Shown here in pieces: positions 1-8,190 of a stretch of DNA of 64,000 nucleotides. Source of the stretch: UBA1858 sp963976865 (GTDB lineage: Bacteria; Pseudomonadota; Gammaproteobacteria; UBA4575); NCBI GenBank assembly GCA_963976865.1, contig CAXBLY010000001.1, positions 434,001 to 498,000 on the forward strand, given 5' to 3'. The notes beneath the pieces are model-generated. The model was not told the origin of the DNA and did no database searches. It worked only from the letters and a program-made list of their open reading frames with translations. The position numbers were made by a program, and so were the translations under genes. How positions within the stretch are numbered: position 1 is the first letter of the stretch; the number at the start of each line of letters is the position of its first letter.

Positions 1-1596
1 AATGGCTATATTGACTTAAAAAGCAAAGGAAAAGAATACACAGCTTGCTGTCCTTTTCATGGCGAAAAAACGCCGTCATTCACTGTCAGCCCTGAAAAAC
101 AATTTTATCATTGCTTTGGCTGCGGTGCTCATGGCACTGCTATCAATTTTTTGATGGAACATGAAGGTCTTCAGTTTATTGAGGCAATTGAAGTACTTGC
201 CAGCAGATTAGGTCTGGAGGTAACAACAGAAAGTGGCCATGCTCCCCAAAATGATCATGACAAACTGTATCAGGCACTTGAGAGCGCCAATAAATATTAT
301 CAGCAGCAATTACGCGCAAACCCGGAAGCCATCGATTATTTAAAGACTCGTGGAATTTCTGGCGAGATTGCAGCCATCTTTGATATTGGCTTTGCGCCAG
401 CCGGTTTTAATAATATCAGTAACAATTTAGGAAAACAGTTTACACAAACCGAGTTATTGAATAGCGGCCTGTTATCTGAAAAGTCTGCTAATAAAACATA
501 TGACCGCTTTCGCAGTCGTATTATGTTTCCCATCAAAGACACGCGCGGCAGGCCAATAGGTTTTGGCGGCCGATCGCTTGATGACACAATGCCAAAATAC
601 ATGAATAGCCCCGAGACTGCACTGTTCCACAAGGGAAATACACTCTATGGTATTTATGAAGCGAGGCAAGCATCAGGCAAAATCAAGCAGTTAATTATTG
701 TCGAAGGTTATATGGATGTCGTTGCACTATCGCAGCATAATATCCGCAACTGTGTAGCCACTCTTGGTACTGCCACCACAGAACAGAATATTCGTAATCT
801 TTTGCGTGTGAGTTCTGATTTAATCTTTTGTTTTGACGGTGATCGCGCAGGGAGAGATGCAGCCTGGAAAGCACTGGAGCAAATGCTCCCTGGATTTAAA
901 GACGGGATAAATATACGGTTTGCCTTTATGCCTCAGGGCGAAGATCCGGATTCGCTAATCCGCAATCTTGGAAAATCAGCTTTCGATGAATATCTGGCTA
1001 ATGCTGCACCACTGTCTGAGTATTTTTTCACCAAGCTCATCAGTGACATTGATATATCCTCACCTGATGGCCGAGCAAAACTTGCCAGTACTGCCAAGCC
1101 ACTGCTTGGTAAAATTCCGCCTACCGTTTTTCGTGACCTTATGTATAAAGAATTAGCTGAAAGAGTAGGGACGACTATTCCTGTTGCATCCTCTATTCTC
1201 GACAAATCAACAAATGCCACGCCCAAATCTACCCGGCAAAGTCGCTCGCTAAAATACACTAAAACACGTCTGGCAATTGCCTTGCTGATAAGAGACCCGG
1301 CGCTAGCTGAACATGCCCTGCCTATCGAAGAACTTTCACACCTGTCAGCGGTGCCTGGTATTGATTTATTCATCCAGCTACTTGAAATTGTTGAAGCTGA
1401 ACCCAACATCAGTGCTATCGCTCTGGTTGAAAGATTCCATCATCAGGAAAGTTACGCCTCATTACAGAAGTTGTTGATGTGGGATCCACCAGACATGAAT
1501 AATCGTGAGTTGTCCTTCAAAAAGACCATGGAACGCTTTAAGAAAGATATACACGATATTGGCTTTGACGCCATAATTCAGCAGGAAAACTTGTAG
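1..1596 (+). CDS. dnaG: DNA primase DnaG (5' end cut by window edge)
   Basis: Primase that makes RNA primers for Okazaki fragments at the replication fork. The reading frame is open from base 1, before the first ATG at 151, and encodes the CHC2 zinc ribbon (CCPFH near base 48, CFGCG near base 115). The N-terminal 30 or so residues lie outside the window. The TOPRIM core follows: VEGYMDVVAL supplies the catalytic Glu and FDGDRAGRDAA the DxD-type metal ligands. The C-terminal third aligns with the DnaB-interacting region of E. coli DnaG by eye. It sits directly upstream of rpoD, the macromolecular-synthesis arrangement; rpsU is not visible. The stop codon lies inside a 7-bp inverted repeat (1593-1613). 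Confidence 0.97.
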   Translation, partial: NGYIDLKSKGKEYTACCPFHGEKTPSFTVSPEKQFYHCFGCGAHGTAINFLMEHEGLQFIEAIEVLASRLGLEVTTESGHAPQNDHDKLYQALESANKYYQQQLRANPEAIDYLKTRGISGEIAAIFDIGFAPAGFNNISNNLGKQFTQTELLNSGLLSEKSANKTYDRFRSRIMFPIKDTRGRPIGFGGRSLDDTMPKYMNSPETALFHKGNTLYGIYEARQASGKIKQLIIVEGYMDVVALSQHNIRNCVATLGTATTEQNIRNLLRVSSDLIFCFDGDRAGRDAAWKALEQMLPGFKDGINIRFAFMPQGEDPDSLIRNLGKSAFDEYLANAAPLSEYFFTKLISDIDISSPDGRAKLASTAKPLLGKIPPTVFRDLMYKELAERVGTTIPVASSILDKSTNATPKSTRQSRSLKYTKTRLAIALLIRDPALAEHALPIEELSHLSAVPGIDLFIQLLEIVEAEPNISAIALVERFHHQESYASLQKLLMWDPPDMNNRELSFKKTMERFKKDIHDIGFDAIIQQENL

Positions 1597-1613
1597 ACCT
1601 TTGAACGGTCTAC
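1593..1613 (+). other. Hairpin at the dnaG stop codon
   Basis: GTAGACC and GGTCTAC form a perfect 7-bp stem around a 7-nt loop, with the dnaG TAG inside the left arm. No T-run follows, so it is not an intrinsic terminator. It may be an mRNA stability or processing structure between dnaG and rpoD. A second, weaker stem (GTGAG 1627-1631 with CTCAC 1642-1646) follows it. Confidence 0.4.
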
Positions 1614-1742
1614 ATTAGCGCATCTGGTGAGTGTTAACTTGCTCACTAAATGCATATACATCTCATTTGGCAGGTATATATATAATGTGTGTTTGCATAT
1701 AATGGGCGGTTTGATCAATCGTTATTTCTCACGGGTACCTTA

Positions 1743-3608
1743 ATGGAATCAGATTCAAATTCAGAGCAGCAAAATCAGCAATACAGTCTCAAAGACCTGA
1801 TTGCCAAAGGGAAAGAGCAAGGTTATCTCACCTATGCTGAAGTCAACGATCATTTGCCAAATTCTATCGTTGATCCTGAGCAAATCGAAGATATTATCAG
1901 TATGATCAATGACATGGGCATTCGAGTCCATGAGCAAGCTCCCGATGAAGACTCCTTACTGGTCTCGGAATCCGCCGCATCAGCAGATGATCTAGCAGAA
2001 GAAGCCGCGGCCGCACTCGCCTCCGTTGATAGTGAGTTTGGTAGAACAACTGACCCTGTGCGCATGTATATGCGTGAAATGGGCACGGTGAACCTTCTTA
2101 CTCGCGAGGGCGAAATCAAGATCGCCAAACGCATTGAAGAAGGGCTGTCTCAGGTATTGTTTGCCATCGGCCACTTCCCTCGCTCAATCGAAACCCTGCT
2201 TCTGCTATATGCCAAAGTCGAAGCTGAAGAAATGCGCCTGACCGACCTCATCTCAGGTTTCATTGACCCTGATGCCGAGGAAGAGATTCCTACCCCTGCC
2301 GTTGTAAATCGGGGCATTGATGCCAAAAAAGATGACTCTAATAATGACGATGATGATTCTGATGAAGACGATGATGAGGACGAGGCTGAAATCGATACTG
2401 GGCCAGACCCGGAAGAGGCAAAAGAACATTTTGAGAAACTTGCCAAGTTATACAAGGCATCTCAATCTGCAGCTGTACTCAAAAGCCCCAAAAAAGCACT
2501 AGCTACACGGGAAGAAGTCGCAGAATGGTTTATGCGTCTAAAACTAACCCAAAAAGTGATTGATGCTCTGGCTGGCAGCTTACGCACAACCGTCGGTAGC
2601 ATTCGTAATCACGAGCGTCTGATTATGGCCTTATGTGTGGACTATTCCCGCATACCGAAAAAGAAATTTATTGAATCATTTACAGAAAATGAAACCAATC
2701 TGGAGTGGGTCGCAGGCCTTGTGAAGGAAAAAGCGAAATACTCAGAAACTTTACTTGAAGTTCAGGAAGAGGTCGTTAAGGAACAGCAAAAATTAGCTAC
2801 CATTCAGGAAAATGCCAAACTCAGCATTGCTGAAATTAAAGAAATTAACAGACGCATGTCTATTGGTGAAGCCAAGGCCAGAAGAGCCAAGAAAGAAATG
2901 GTCGAGGCAAATTTACGTCTGGTGATTTCAATTGCTAAAAAATATACCAACCGTGGACTTCAATTCCTGGATTTAATACAGGAAGGTAATATTGGCCTGA
3001 TGAAAGCGGTCGATAAATTTGAATATAGACGCGGCTACAAATTTTCAACCTATGCAACCTGGTGGATTAGACAAGCCATTACTCGATCAATCGCCGACCA
3101 GGCGCGTACGATCAGAATTCCAGTGCATATGATCGAAACCATCAACAAGCTGAATCGCATCTCGCGTCAGATGCTTCAGGAAATGGGCCGGGAAGCGACC
3201 CCTGAAGAACTTTCTGAACGCATGGAAATGCCAGAAGATAAAGTACGCAAAGTATTAAAGATTGCCAAAGAGCCAATTTCAATGGAAACCCCGATTGGGG
3301 ATGATGAAGACTCTCACCTTGGCGACTTTATTGAAGATGCCAACATTGAATCTCCTGTCGAAGCGGCAGCAGGTGTTGGTTTAAGTGAGGCCACCCGTGA
3401 AATACTCGCCTCTCTCACACCAAGAGAAGCAAAAGTCTTGCGCATGAGATTTGGTATTGATATGAATACAGATCACACACTTGAGGAAGTTGGCAAGCAG
3501 TTTGATGTTACACGTGAGCGTATTCGTCAGATCGAGGCTAAGGCATTACGCAAACTTAGACACCCAACACGCTCTGAGCAATTACGCAGTTTCCTTGAAC
3601 TGGAATAG
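1743..3608 (+). CDS. rpoD: RNA polymerase primary sigma factor RpoD (sigma-70)
   Basis: Housekeeping sigma factor, 621 aa. I start it at ATG 1743 because MESDSNSEQQNQ leads into the conserved YLTYAEVNDHLP of region 1.1. Region 1.2 has GRTTDPVRMYMREMG. The non-conserved insert contains an Asp/Glu-rich tract around residues 200-225, usual in this family. Regions 2.1-2.4 (EANLRLVISIAKKY, GLMKAVDKFEYRRGYKFSTYATWWIRQAI) and 4.2 (TLEEVGKQFDVTRERIRQIE) are essentially invariant. TATAAT-like hexamers occur at 1681-1686 and 1698-1703, 57 and 40 bases before the ATG, but neither has a convincing -35. An upstream ATG-like extension from 1689 adds a non-conserved leader and is less likely. Confidence 0.98.
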   Translation: MESDSNSEQQNQQYSLKDLIAKGKEQGYLTYAEVNDHLPNSIVDPEQIEDIISMINDMGIRVHEQAPDEDSLLVSESAASADDLAEEAAAALASVDSEFGRTTDPVRMYMREMGTVNLLTREGEIKIAKRIEEGLSQVLFAIGHFPRSIETLLLLYAKVEAEEMRLTDLISGFIDPDAEEEIPTPAVVNRGIDAKKDDSNNDDDDSDEDDDEDEAEIDTGPDPEEAKEHFEKLAKLYKASQSAAVLKSPKKALATREEVAEWFMRLKLTQKVIDALAGSLRTTVGSIRNHERLIMALCVDYSRIPKKKFIESFTENETNLEWVAGLVKEKAKYSETLLEVQEEVVKEQQKLATIQENAKLSIAEIKEINRRMSIGEAKARRAKKEMVEANLRLVISIAKKYTNRGLQFLDLIQEGNIGLMKAVDKFEYRRGYKFSTYATWWIRQAITRSIADQARTIRIPVHMIETINKLNRISRQMLQEMGREATPEELSERMEMPEDKVRKVLKIAKEPISMETPIGDDEDSHLGDFIEDANIESPVEAAAGVGLSEATREILASLTPREAKVLRMRFGIDMNTDHTLEEVGKQFDVTRERIRQIEAKALRKLRHPTRSEQLRSFLELE

Positions 3609-3666
3609 TCACTTACACATAGTAAAACAACACCGTATACTCTCAAAAATTAACAAGCCCCTGTTT

Positions 3667-3743
3667 GGGCCCGTAGCTCAGTTGGTTAGAGCAGAGGACT
3701 CATAATCCTTTTGTCGTAGGTTCGAGTCCTACCGGGCCCACCA
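3667..3743 (+). tRNA. tRNA-Ile(CAU): tRNA with CAU anticodon, probably tRNA-Ile2 (lysidine-modified)
   Basis: A full 77-nt cloverleaf with encoded CCA: acceptor GGGCCCG/CGGGCCC, D arm with AGTTGGTTA loop, anticodon loop CTCATAA (anticodon CAT at 3701-3703), T loop TTCGAGT. CAU tRNAs can be initiator, elongator Met or Ile2. Initiator is excluded by the paired G1-C72 end. The C4-G69 and C5-G68 pairs match the TilS-recognised Ile2 type rather than the U4-A69/A5-U68 of E. coli elongator Met. Assignment to Ile2 is therefore inference from identity elements. It follows rpoD by 58 bp and borders the RES/Xre module. Confidence 0.93.
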
Positions 3744-3787
3744 TTTATCTTATTTTACTTTAAAGATAGCAGACTTATTTTTTTCAT

Positions 3788-4501
3788 CTAGTCTATTTTA
3801 TTCAGACTTATATAGTTGTCATTACTGACTCTTACCCTGTATTCACTATCCGAGTATGAAACTACAGCTATATTTTTTGACGGGTAGAACCTGTATGTTA
3901 CAAATCGATAGTTACGATGGCTAAGTAACACATTTTCCTTAAAACAAACGATATTATTTCCATCGCATCTGGCAGATCCTGTAATCGCTCCTGAATAGTT
4001 TTTATCAAACATCCATTTACCAATTTGCTGGCATTCCGCCCACTCTACTGGATTGTTTAAATCATATTTTGTCATTTTTCTTAGGTCACAAATTTCTGCT
4101 TTCATTTCTATTTTAAATATTTCCCTATCGACAATAACCGGTTCCCTGATTTCTCTAAGCCCAGAACTATAGTAGTCATATATAAAGTGATATAAGGTTT
4201 CAAAAACCGTTGTCTCCTGTTCTACCGATCCATACCAGGCTGGGAAACTTCCATCTGAGAATCTTGATGGCCAGGGATCGTTTTTATCCAGTGAATTTGT
4301 GAAGTAGGCAAAAGGAGCGTGAATAATACTGGGCGCTGAATAGTTTGGTCGGGTAAGTTTATCGAGGGTAATCGCGACTTCCCAGTTCTTGGGGTTATCG
4401 CTTAAGTCATCAAATAAATCCTGGGTTGGCTTGACAGTTTTTCTATTTCGGAAAACGTCATCATGATAATTAAATTTGGACTTGCCTATATCGTCAAACA
4501 A
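3788..4501 (-). CDS. RES-domain toxin of a RES/Xre toxin-antitoxin pair
   Basis: 237 aa. RES-domain toxins characterised so far (MbcT, ParT) consume NAD+ or use it to modify targets, and kill or arrest the cell when unopposed. The three signature residues are visible: Arg80 in PSRFSDGSFPAWYGS, Glu101 in TTVFETLYH and Ser176 in GAITGSAR. The start is a TTG at 4501-4499 immediately after the antitoxin TAA, in the same frame; a GAGG ribosome site lies 7 nt before it, and no in-frame ATG occurs before residue 133, so TTG is the best choice. It is transcribed after the Xre antitoxin with zero spacing. The substrate and effect of this copy are inference from the family. Confidence 0.88.
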   Translation of the reverse strand: MFDDIGKSKFNYHDDVFRNRKTVKPTQDLFDDLSDNPKNWEVAITLDKLTRPNYSAPSIIHAPFAYFTNSLDKNDPWPSRFSDGSFPAWYGSVEQETTVFETLYHFIYDYYSSGLREIREPVIVDREIFKIEMKAEICDLRKMTKYDLNNPVEWAECQQIGKWMFDKNYSGAITGSARCDGNNIVCFKENVLLSHRNYRFVTYRFYPSKNIAVVSYSDSEYRVRVSNDNYISLNKID

Positions 4502-4897
4502 TTATCTGCCTCGTTCCTGGTCAACAATACTTCTGACACGAGACATCCCAGGAATACCATGCAGCATCATATGCGTTAAAGGTGACTGATCACCTAGTTT
4601 TGTATTGGGTGACTTTACCCATCCATAAACGATCTCTTTATTATATGGATAATTTATTCTCAGTCCTTTATGTATTCCTAACAGATAAGACACACGATCA
4701 ATTTTATCCCGCTTGTCTGGGATACCATTTTCTTTTAGTGAAGCGAGGAAAGTGCGAGAACCTGGGGAATAGCCAAGTAGTTCAGCTTTTTCCGCGGTAC
4801 TCAATCCCCAATGGCTAAACAGATTCAGAATGAGTTCGGCTGCCGACCTGCGATTTTCATTATCTGTGAATAGATGTGATTCGTTTGAATGTTTCAT
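4502..4897 (-). CDS. Xre/MbcA/ParS-type antitoxin (DUF2384)
   Basis: 131 aa from the ATG at 4897, where an AGAGG motif stands close upstream; an in-frame ATG at 4969 would add 24 hydrophobic, non-conserved residues and run over both candidate operators, so I reject it. The N-terminal part has the helical Xre-like region (WGLSTAEKAELLGYSPGSR) and the C-terminal part the toxin-binding DUF2384 region (LLGIHKGLRINYP, PLTHMMLHGIPGMSRVRSIVDQERG). Family members occupy the RES active site and repress their own promoter. Two TGTA-N8-TACA palindromes lie just upstream. It precedes the RES toxin in one transcription unit. Confidence 0.87.
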   Translation of the reverse strand: MKHSNESHLFTDNENRRSAAELILNLFSHWGLSTAEKAELLGYSPGSRTFLASLKENGIPDKRDKIDRVSYLLGIHKGLRINYPYNKEIVYGWVKSPNTKLGDQSPLTHMMLHGIPGMSRVRSIVDQERGR

Positions 4898-4905
4898 TGC
4901 CTCTA

Positions 4906-4921
4906 TGTACAAATAAGTACA
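4906..4921 (-). promoter_or_regulatory. Candidate Xre operator 1 (TGTA-N8-TACA)
   Basis: TGTAC and GTACA form a perfect inverted repeat with a 6-nt spacer, ending 8 bp before the chosen antitoxin ATG. It matches a second site 28 bp further upstream in half-site and spacing. Autorepression is the rule in this family; binding here is inferred. Confidence 0.5.
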
Positions 4922-4932
4922 ATAATTAAGAA

Positions 4933-4950
4933 ATGTATCTATTAATACAT
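4933..4950 (-). promoter_or_regulatory. Candidate Xre operator 2 (TGTA-N8-TACA)
   Basis: ATGTAT and ATACAT form a perfect 6-bp inverted repeat around 6 nt, the same TGTA-N8-TACA pattern as the site at 4906-4921. Centre-to-centre distance is 28 bp. Together they suggest a paired operator for cooperative repression of the toxin-antitoxin promoter. Confidence 0.48.
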
Positions 4951-4969
4951 ATTTCCAATACTTTGGCAA

Positions 4970-5271
4970 CTAACTCAGGCACAATCACATAATTTACCCT
5001 GTAATAATAATGGTAATAGCTGTGCTCAGTACTATTAATGCATGTATGTGTTCATAATATGCCTGATAATTACCGCAACGCTCCTCGTGTACATGTAGTT
5101 GCTTAGATAAATACTGCTAAGTCATGGTCAGGTTTTTCAGTCTTCTAAACGATAGAAACATTCGCACATACTGGCGGCAATTTTCCGACATATTTGGCAT
5201 TCCCCTCCTAAAGGTGCTCTTATATCGGTCGATACAGAATTGTAATCAAATTCAATTCGATTAGAGTATCC
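4970..5271. other. Intergenic region between antitoxin and HDOD-GGDEF gene
   Basis: About 300 bases, AT-rich, between divergent genes. It must hold the promoters of both. I see no clear sigma-70 or sigma-54 promoter, no RNA gene and no T-run hairpin. A short palindrome TACATGTA is present near 5093 but is too short to interpret. Confidence 0.4.
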
Positions 5272-6822
5272 ATGGAAAAGCTAAGCGACTCGTTATTATT
5301 AATTCTGAAGACATGTACCGACCTTCCGAGCCCGCCCGCGATAGCCGCAAAAATCATTGAATTAAGTTCATGTGAAACTTCCGGTTTAAGCGATGTGGCT
5401 GATGTCGTGAGTATAGATCCTGCCTTAAGTGCAAAGCTGTTACGCATGGCTAATTCCCCTCTGTATACCAAACAAAGAAAAGTAGAGAACCTCAGGCAGG
5501 CTATTACTTTATTTGGAATGAATGGCACTTTGAATATCGCACTGAGTTTTTCACTTAAACAGGGATCGGTCGACGTTAGCGATTCGGGTTTAAACTACAA
5601 TCTATACTGGAAACGTTCACTTGCATCGGCCATGTTATGTCAGAATATTATTCAGCGTCTTGGGAATACTTCAAAGGACTGCGCATTTTTGGCTGGCCTG
5701 CTACAGGACATTGGCATGCTTGCCCTTGATAAGGCAAAACCGGATTTATACAGAAATGCTGGTTTCAAACAATCCGATCACAATGCATTATGTAACCTTG
5801 AAATAGACGCACTCAATTCAGACCACAGTATGGTTGGCGCCTGGCTTTTAGAACAGTGGCATTTACCGGGCAACCTGCTTGAACCAATTCAGAATAGTCA
5901 TGCAGCAGTACACGACAAGCTTGAATGTACGTCTGACTTATCCAAAGCAGTTGCCTGTTCGAGCGTATTTGCAGATATATTCATTGCAAATGAAAATGAC
6001 ATTCATACGCTCATATCAACAGCCATTAATCAGGCGAAAACTATTATTAATTTTAGTGATCAGGAATTTCATGACATTCTGGAATCCACCTCTGAAAACT
6101 ATACTGACCTGGCACAAATGTTTGATATAGAACTTCCCAATTCCAATATGCTCGATTTCATCTCAGAACAGGCTAAAGAAGTGCTCATTCTTAGAAACCT
6201 GAATCAAATAAAAGAAACAGAATATCTACAGAAAACGGCCAGTAAACTTGAATCCAAGACCGCGGAACTTGAAGAGCTAAACCGCAGGGATGGATTGACT
6301 AAATTATATAATCGACGATATTTCGATGAATCAATTGAAGTTGAATTTAAAAATGCCAGCAAGTATCAGTGGCCACTAGGTCTGGTATTTATTGATCTCG
6401 ATCACTTTAAACAGATTAATGACACTCTGGGTCACGATGCGGGGGATGAGGTACTTCGCCAGACTGCTCTAATATTACTAGACTGTACGAGAGACTCAGA
6501 TATTATTTCACGCTATGGTGGGGAAGAATTTACGATCATATTGCCAGGAACGAATGAAGAAGGCGTCAAAATAACCTGTGATAGAATAATTAATGCCTTT
6601 AGAAAGACTATCTTCAAACTCAATAACAGAAAAGTCGCAAATGTAACAGTATCTGCTGGTGCATGTGTATATGATGGCAATAATGAAAATATAAAAGACT
6701 GGCACCATCTGATAAAGCAGGCAGATATGGCAACATACCAGTCCAAGCATAACGGCAGGGATCAATACAATCTAGCCAGCGATTTACTGTTTTCGGAAAA
6801 AAACAGTAAAATCGCCAGCTAG
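5272..6822 (+). CDS. HDOD-GGDEF diguanylate cyclase
   Basis: 516 aa, no membrane segment. Residues about 15-220 form an HDOD domain (LPSPPAIAAKIIELS, DPALSAKLLRMANSPLY, FLAGLLQDIGMLAL), a signalling module related to HD hydrolases but usually non-catalytic. A short coiled linker (about 310-338) joins a GGDEF domain beginning DGLTKLYNRRYFDE. The active site reads GGEEF (416-420), compatible with c-di-GMP synthesis. RDSD at 407-410 is an RxxD I-site exactly five residues before it, so product inhibition is expected. The input signal is unknown. The 3' end carries a 15-bp imperfect hairpin and is convergent with metY, 13 bp away. Confidence 0.92.
   Translation: MEKLSDSLLLILKTCTDLPSPPAIAAKIIELSSCETSGLSDVADVVSIDPALSAKLLRMANSPLYTKQRKVENLRQAITLFGMNGTLNIALSFSLKQGSVDVSDSGLNYNLYWKRSLASAMLCQNIIQRLGNTSKDCAFLAGLLQDIGMLALDKAKPDLYRNAGFKQSDHNALCNLEIDALNSDHSMVGAWLLEQWHLPGNLLEPIQNSHAAVHDKLECTSDLSKAVACSSVFADIFIANENDIHTLISTAINQAKTIINFSDQEFHDILESTSENYTDLAQMFDIELPNSNMLDFISEQAKEVLILRNLNQIKETEYLQKTASKLESKTAELEELNRRDGLTKLYNRRYFDESIEVEFKNASKYQWPLGLVFIDLDHFKQINDTLGHDAGDEVLRQTALILLDCTRDSDIISRYGGEEFTIILPGTNEEGVKITCDRIINAFRKTIFKLNNRKVANVTVSAGACVYDGNNENIKDWHHLIKQADMATYQSKHNGRDQYNLASDLLFSEKNSKIAS
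6779..6815 (+). other. Long hairpin at the end of the HDOD-GGDEF gene
   Basis: GCGAT plus TTACTGTTTT (6779-6793) pairs with AAAACAGTAA and ATCGC (6800-6809, 6811-6815), with one bulged A at 6810 and a 6-nt loop CGGAAA. It lies just before the stop codon and between two convergent genes. It lacks a following T-run on either strand, so a terminator role is only possible. Confidence 0.45.
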
Positions 6823-6835
6823 ATTCGAAACTACC

Positions 6836-8119
6836 TTAAACCCGTAGCGCTTGCTCCAAGTCACTAATTATATCTTCTACATCTTCAAGACCAATAGACA
6901 GTCTAACTACTTCAGGCCCGGCACCTGCCGAGATTTGTTGCTGTTCAGATAGCTGCCTGTGTGTAGTCGAAGAAGGATGGGTTATCAAGGATCTTGTGTC
7001 ACCAATATTTGCCAGATGAGAAAACAGCTCACAACGCTCTACTATTTTCACACCCGCTTCATATCCGCCCTTCACGCCAAATGTAAAGACCGCTCCCGCA
7101 CCTTGCGGGCAGTATTTCTGGGCCAGATCATAAAAAGGACTCTCTTTTAAGCCTGCATAGGAGACCCATTCTACCTGGCTATGGGTGGTAAGCCACTTGG
7201 CAACTTCCAGTGCATTATCTGCATGTTTTTTCATGCGCAAAGACAGTGTTTCTGCACCTGTCAAAGATAGATATGCATTCATAGGTGACATTGTTGGGCC
7301 TAAATCTCTCAATCCCACTGCATGCCCATACATTGTAAATGCCATAGGACCAAATGTTTTATGAAAATTTAAACCATGATACGCACCACAGCTTTCTGCT
7401 AATCCCTTAAACTTGTCATTTTGTGACCAGTCAAAGTTTCCGGAGTCAACGACAGCGCCACCCATGGCATTACCGTGGCCAGAAATAAACTTGGTAGTAG
7501 AGTGAACAACAATATCTGCACCAAACTCAAATGGCCGGCATAACGCTGGTGAAGGTAGCGTGTTATCCACAATTAATGGAACACCCGCTTCGTGGGCAAT
7601 CTCTGCAATCTTTTCGATATCACACACCACACCGCCCGGATTCGCCAGACTTTCTGTGAACATGGCTTTAGTGTTCGGCGTGACAGCTTTTCGAAAATTT
7701 TCCGGATCGACCGGATCAACGAAGATCACATTCCAGCCAAATTTTTTAAATGTATGGCCGAACTGAGTGATAGAACCGCCATAGAGCTTGTTGGACGCAA
7801 TAAAATCATCACCGGATTCCATTAATGCAAACAGGGCAAGCAATTGTGCAGAATGTCCCGATGCCGTACATGTCGCACCCACACCACCTTCAAGGCTTGC
7901 GACTCGATCCTGAAACACACTCACAGTCGGATTGGTTAATCTGGAGTAGATAAACCCTGACTCTTCAAGACCAAATAATGCTGCGGCGTGATCTGCATCC
8001 TTGAATACAAATGCTGTGGATTGTGTAATGGGGACAGACCGCGCGCCTGTCGTAGGATCAGGCACAGCGCCTGCGTGAATCGATCTGGTTGCAAAACCGT
8101 GTTTAGAATTATCAGCCAC
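6836..8119 (-). CDS. metY: O-acetylhomoserine (thiol)-lyase / aminocarboxypropyltransferase
   Basis: 427 aa cytosolic PLP enzyme of the Cys/Met metabolism family that makes homocysteine (or methionine) from O-acetylhomoserine and sulfide or methanethiol. Diagnostic stretches are IYSRLTNPTV, the ASGHSAQLLAL loop, VDNTLPSP and the PLP lysine in STTKFISGHGNAMGG (Lys210). I start at GTG 8119, six nt after a GAGG ribosome site; the longer ORF from TTG 8131 would use that same GAGG as coding sequence. A candidate promoter lies at 8162-8190. The closely related methionine gamma-lyase or MetZ cannot be fully excluded. Confidence 0.92.
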   Translation of the reverse strand: MADNSKHGFATRSIHAGAVPDPTTGARSVPITQSTAFVFKDADHAAALFGLEESGFIYSRLTNPTVSVFQDRVASLEGGVGATCTASGHSAQLLALFALMESGDDFIASNKLYGGSITQFGHTFKKFGWNVIFVDPVDPENFRKAVTPNTKAMFTESLANPGGVVCDIEKIAEIAHEAGVPLIVDNTLPSPALCRPFEFGADIVVHSTTKFISGHGNAMGGAVVDSGNFDWSQNDKFKGLAESCGAYHGLNFHKTFGPMAFTMYGHAVGLRDLGPTMSPMNAYLSLTGAETLSLRMKKHADNALEVAKWLTTHSQVEWVSYAGLKESPFYDLAQKYCPQGAGAVFTFGVKGGYEAGVKIVERCELFSHLANIGDTRSLITHPSSTTHRQLSEQQQISAGAGPEVVRLSIGLEDVEDIISDLEQALRV

Positions 8120-8161
8120 AACTTCCCTCAACTATTGTAAGTTTATGTTATTAAGTTGGTT

Positions 8162-8190
8162 ATGATAGCTTATTTTAGATAACGAGTTAA
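8162..8190 (-). promoter_or_regulatory. Candidate sigma-70 promoter of metY
   Basis: On the minus strand TTAACT (8190-8185) and TATCAT (8167-8162) are separated by exactly 17 nt, giving 4/6 and 5/6 matches to the sigma-70 hexamers. It lies about 43 bp upstream of the metY GTG. Confidence 0.45.

Noticed and set aside
933..1409. 158-aa minus-strand ORF inside dnaG
   Set aside because: Shadow of a strongly supported gene, with no ribosome site or recognisable domain.
4898..4969. N-terminal extension of the Xre antitoxin from ATG 4969
   Set aside because: It is not conserved in character, and it would place both operator palindromes inside the coding region.
3744..5271. Integrated element with attachment repeats at the tRNA
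   Set aside because: No integrase gene and no second copy of the tRNA 3' end were found nearby; only the toxin-antitoxin pair is present.
8129..8131. TTG start of metY giving a 431-aa protein
   Set aside because: The TTGAGG it begins with is the ribosome site for the GTG at 8119, which has ideal spacing.
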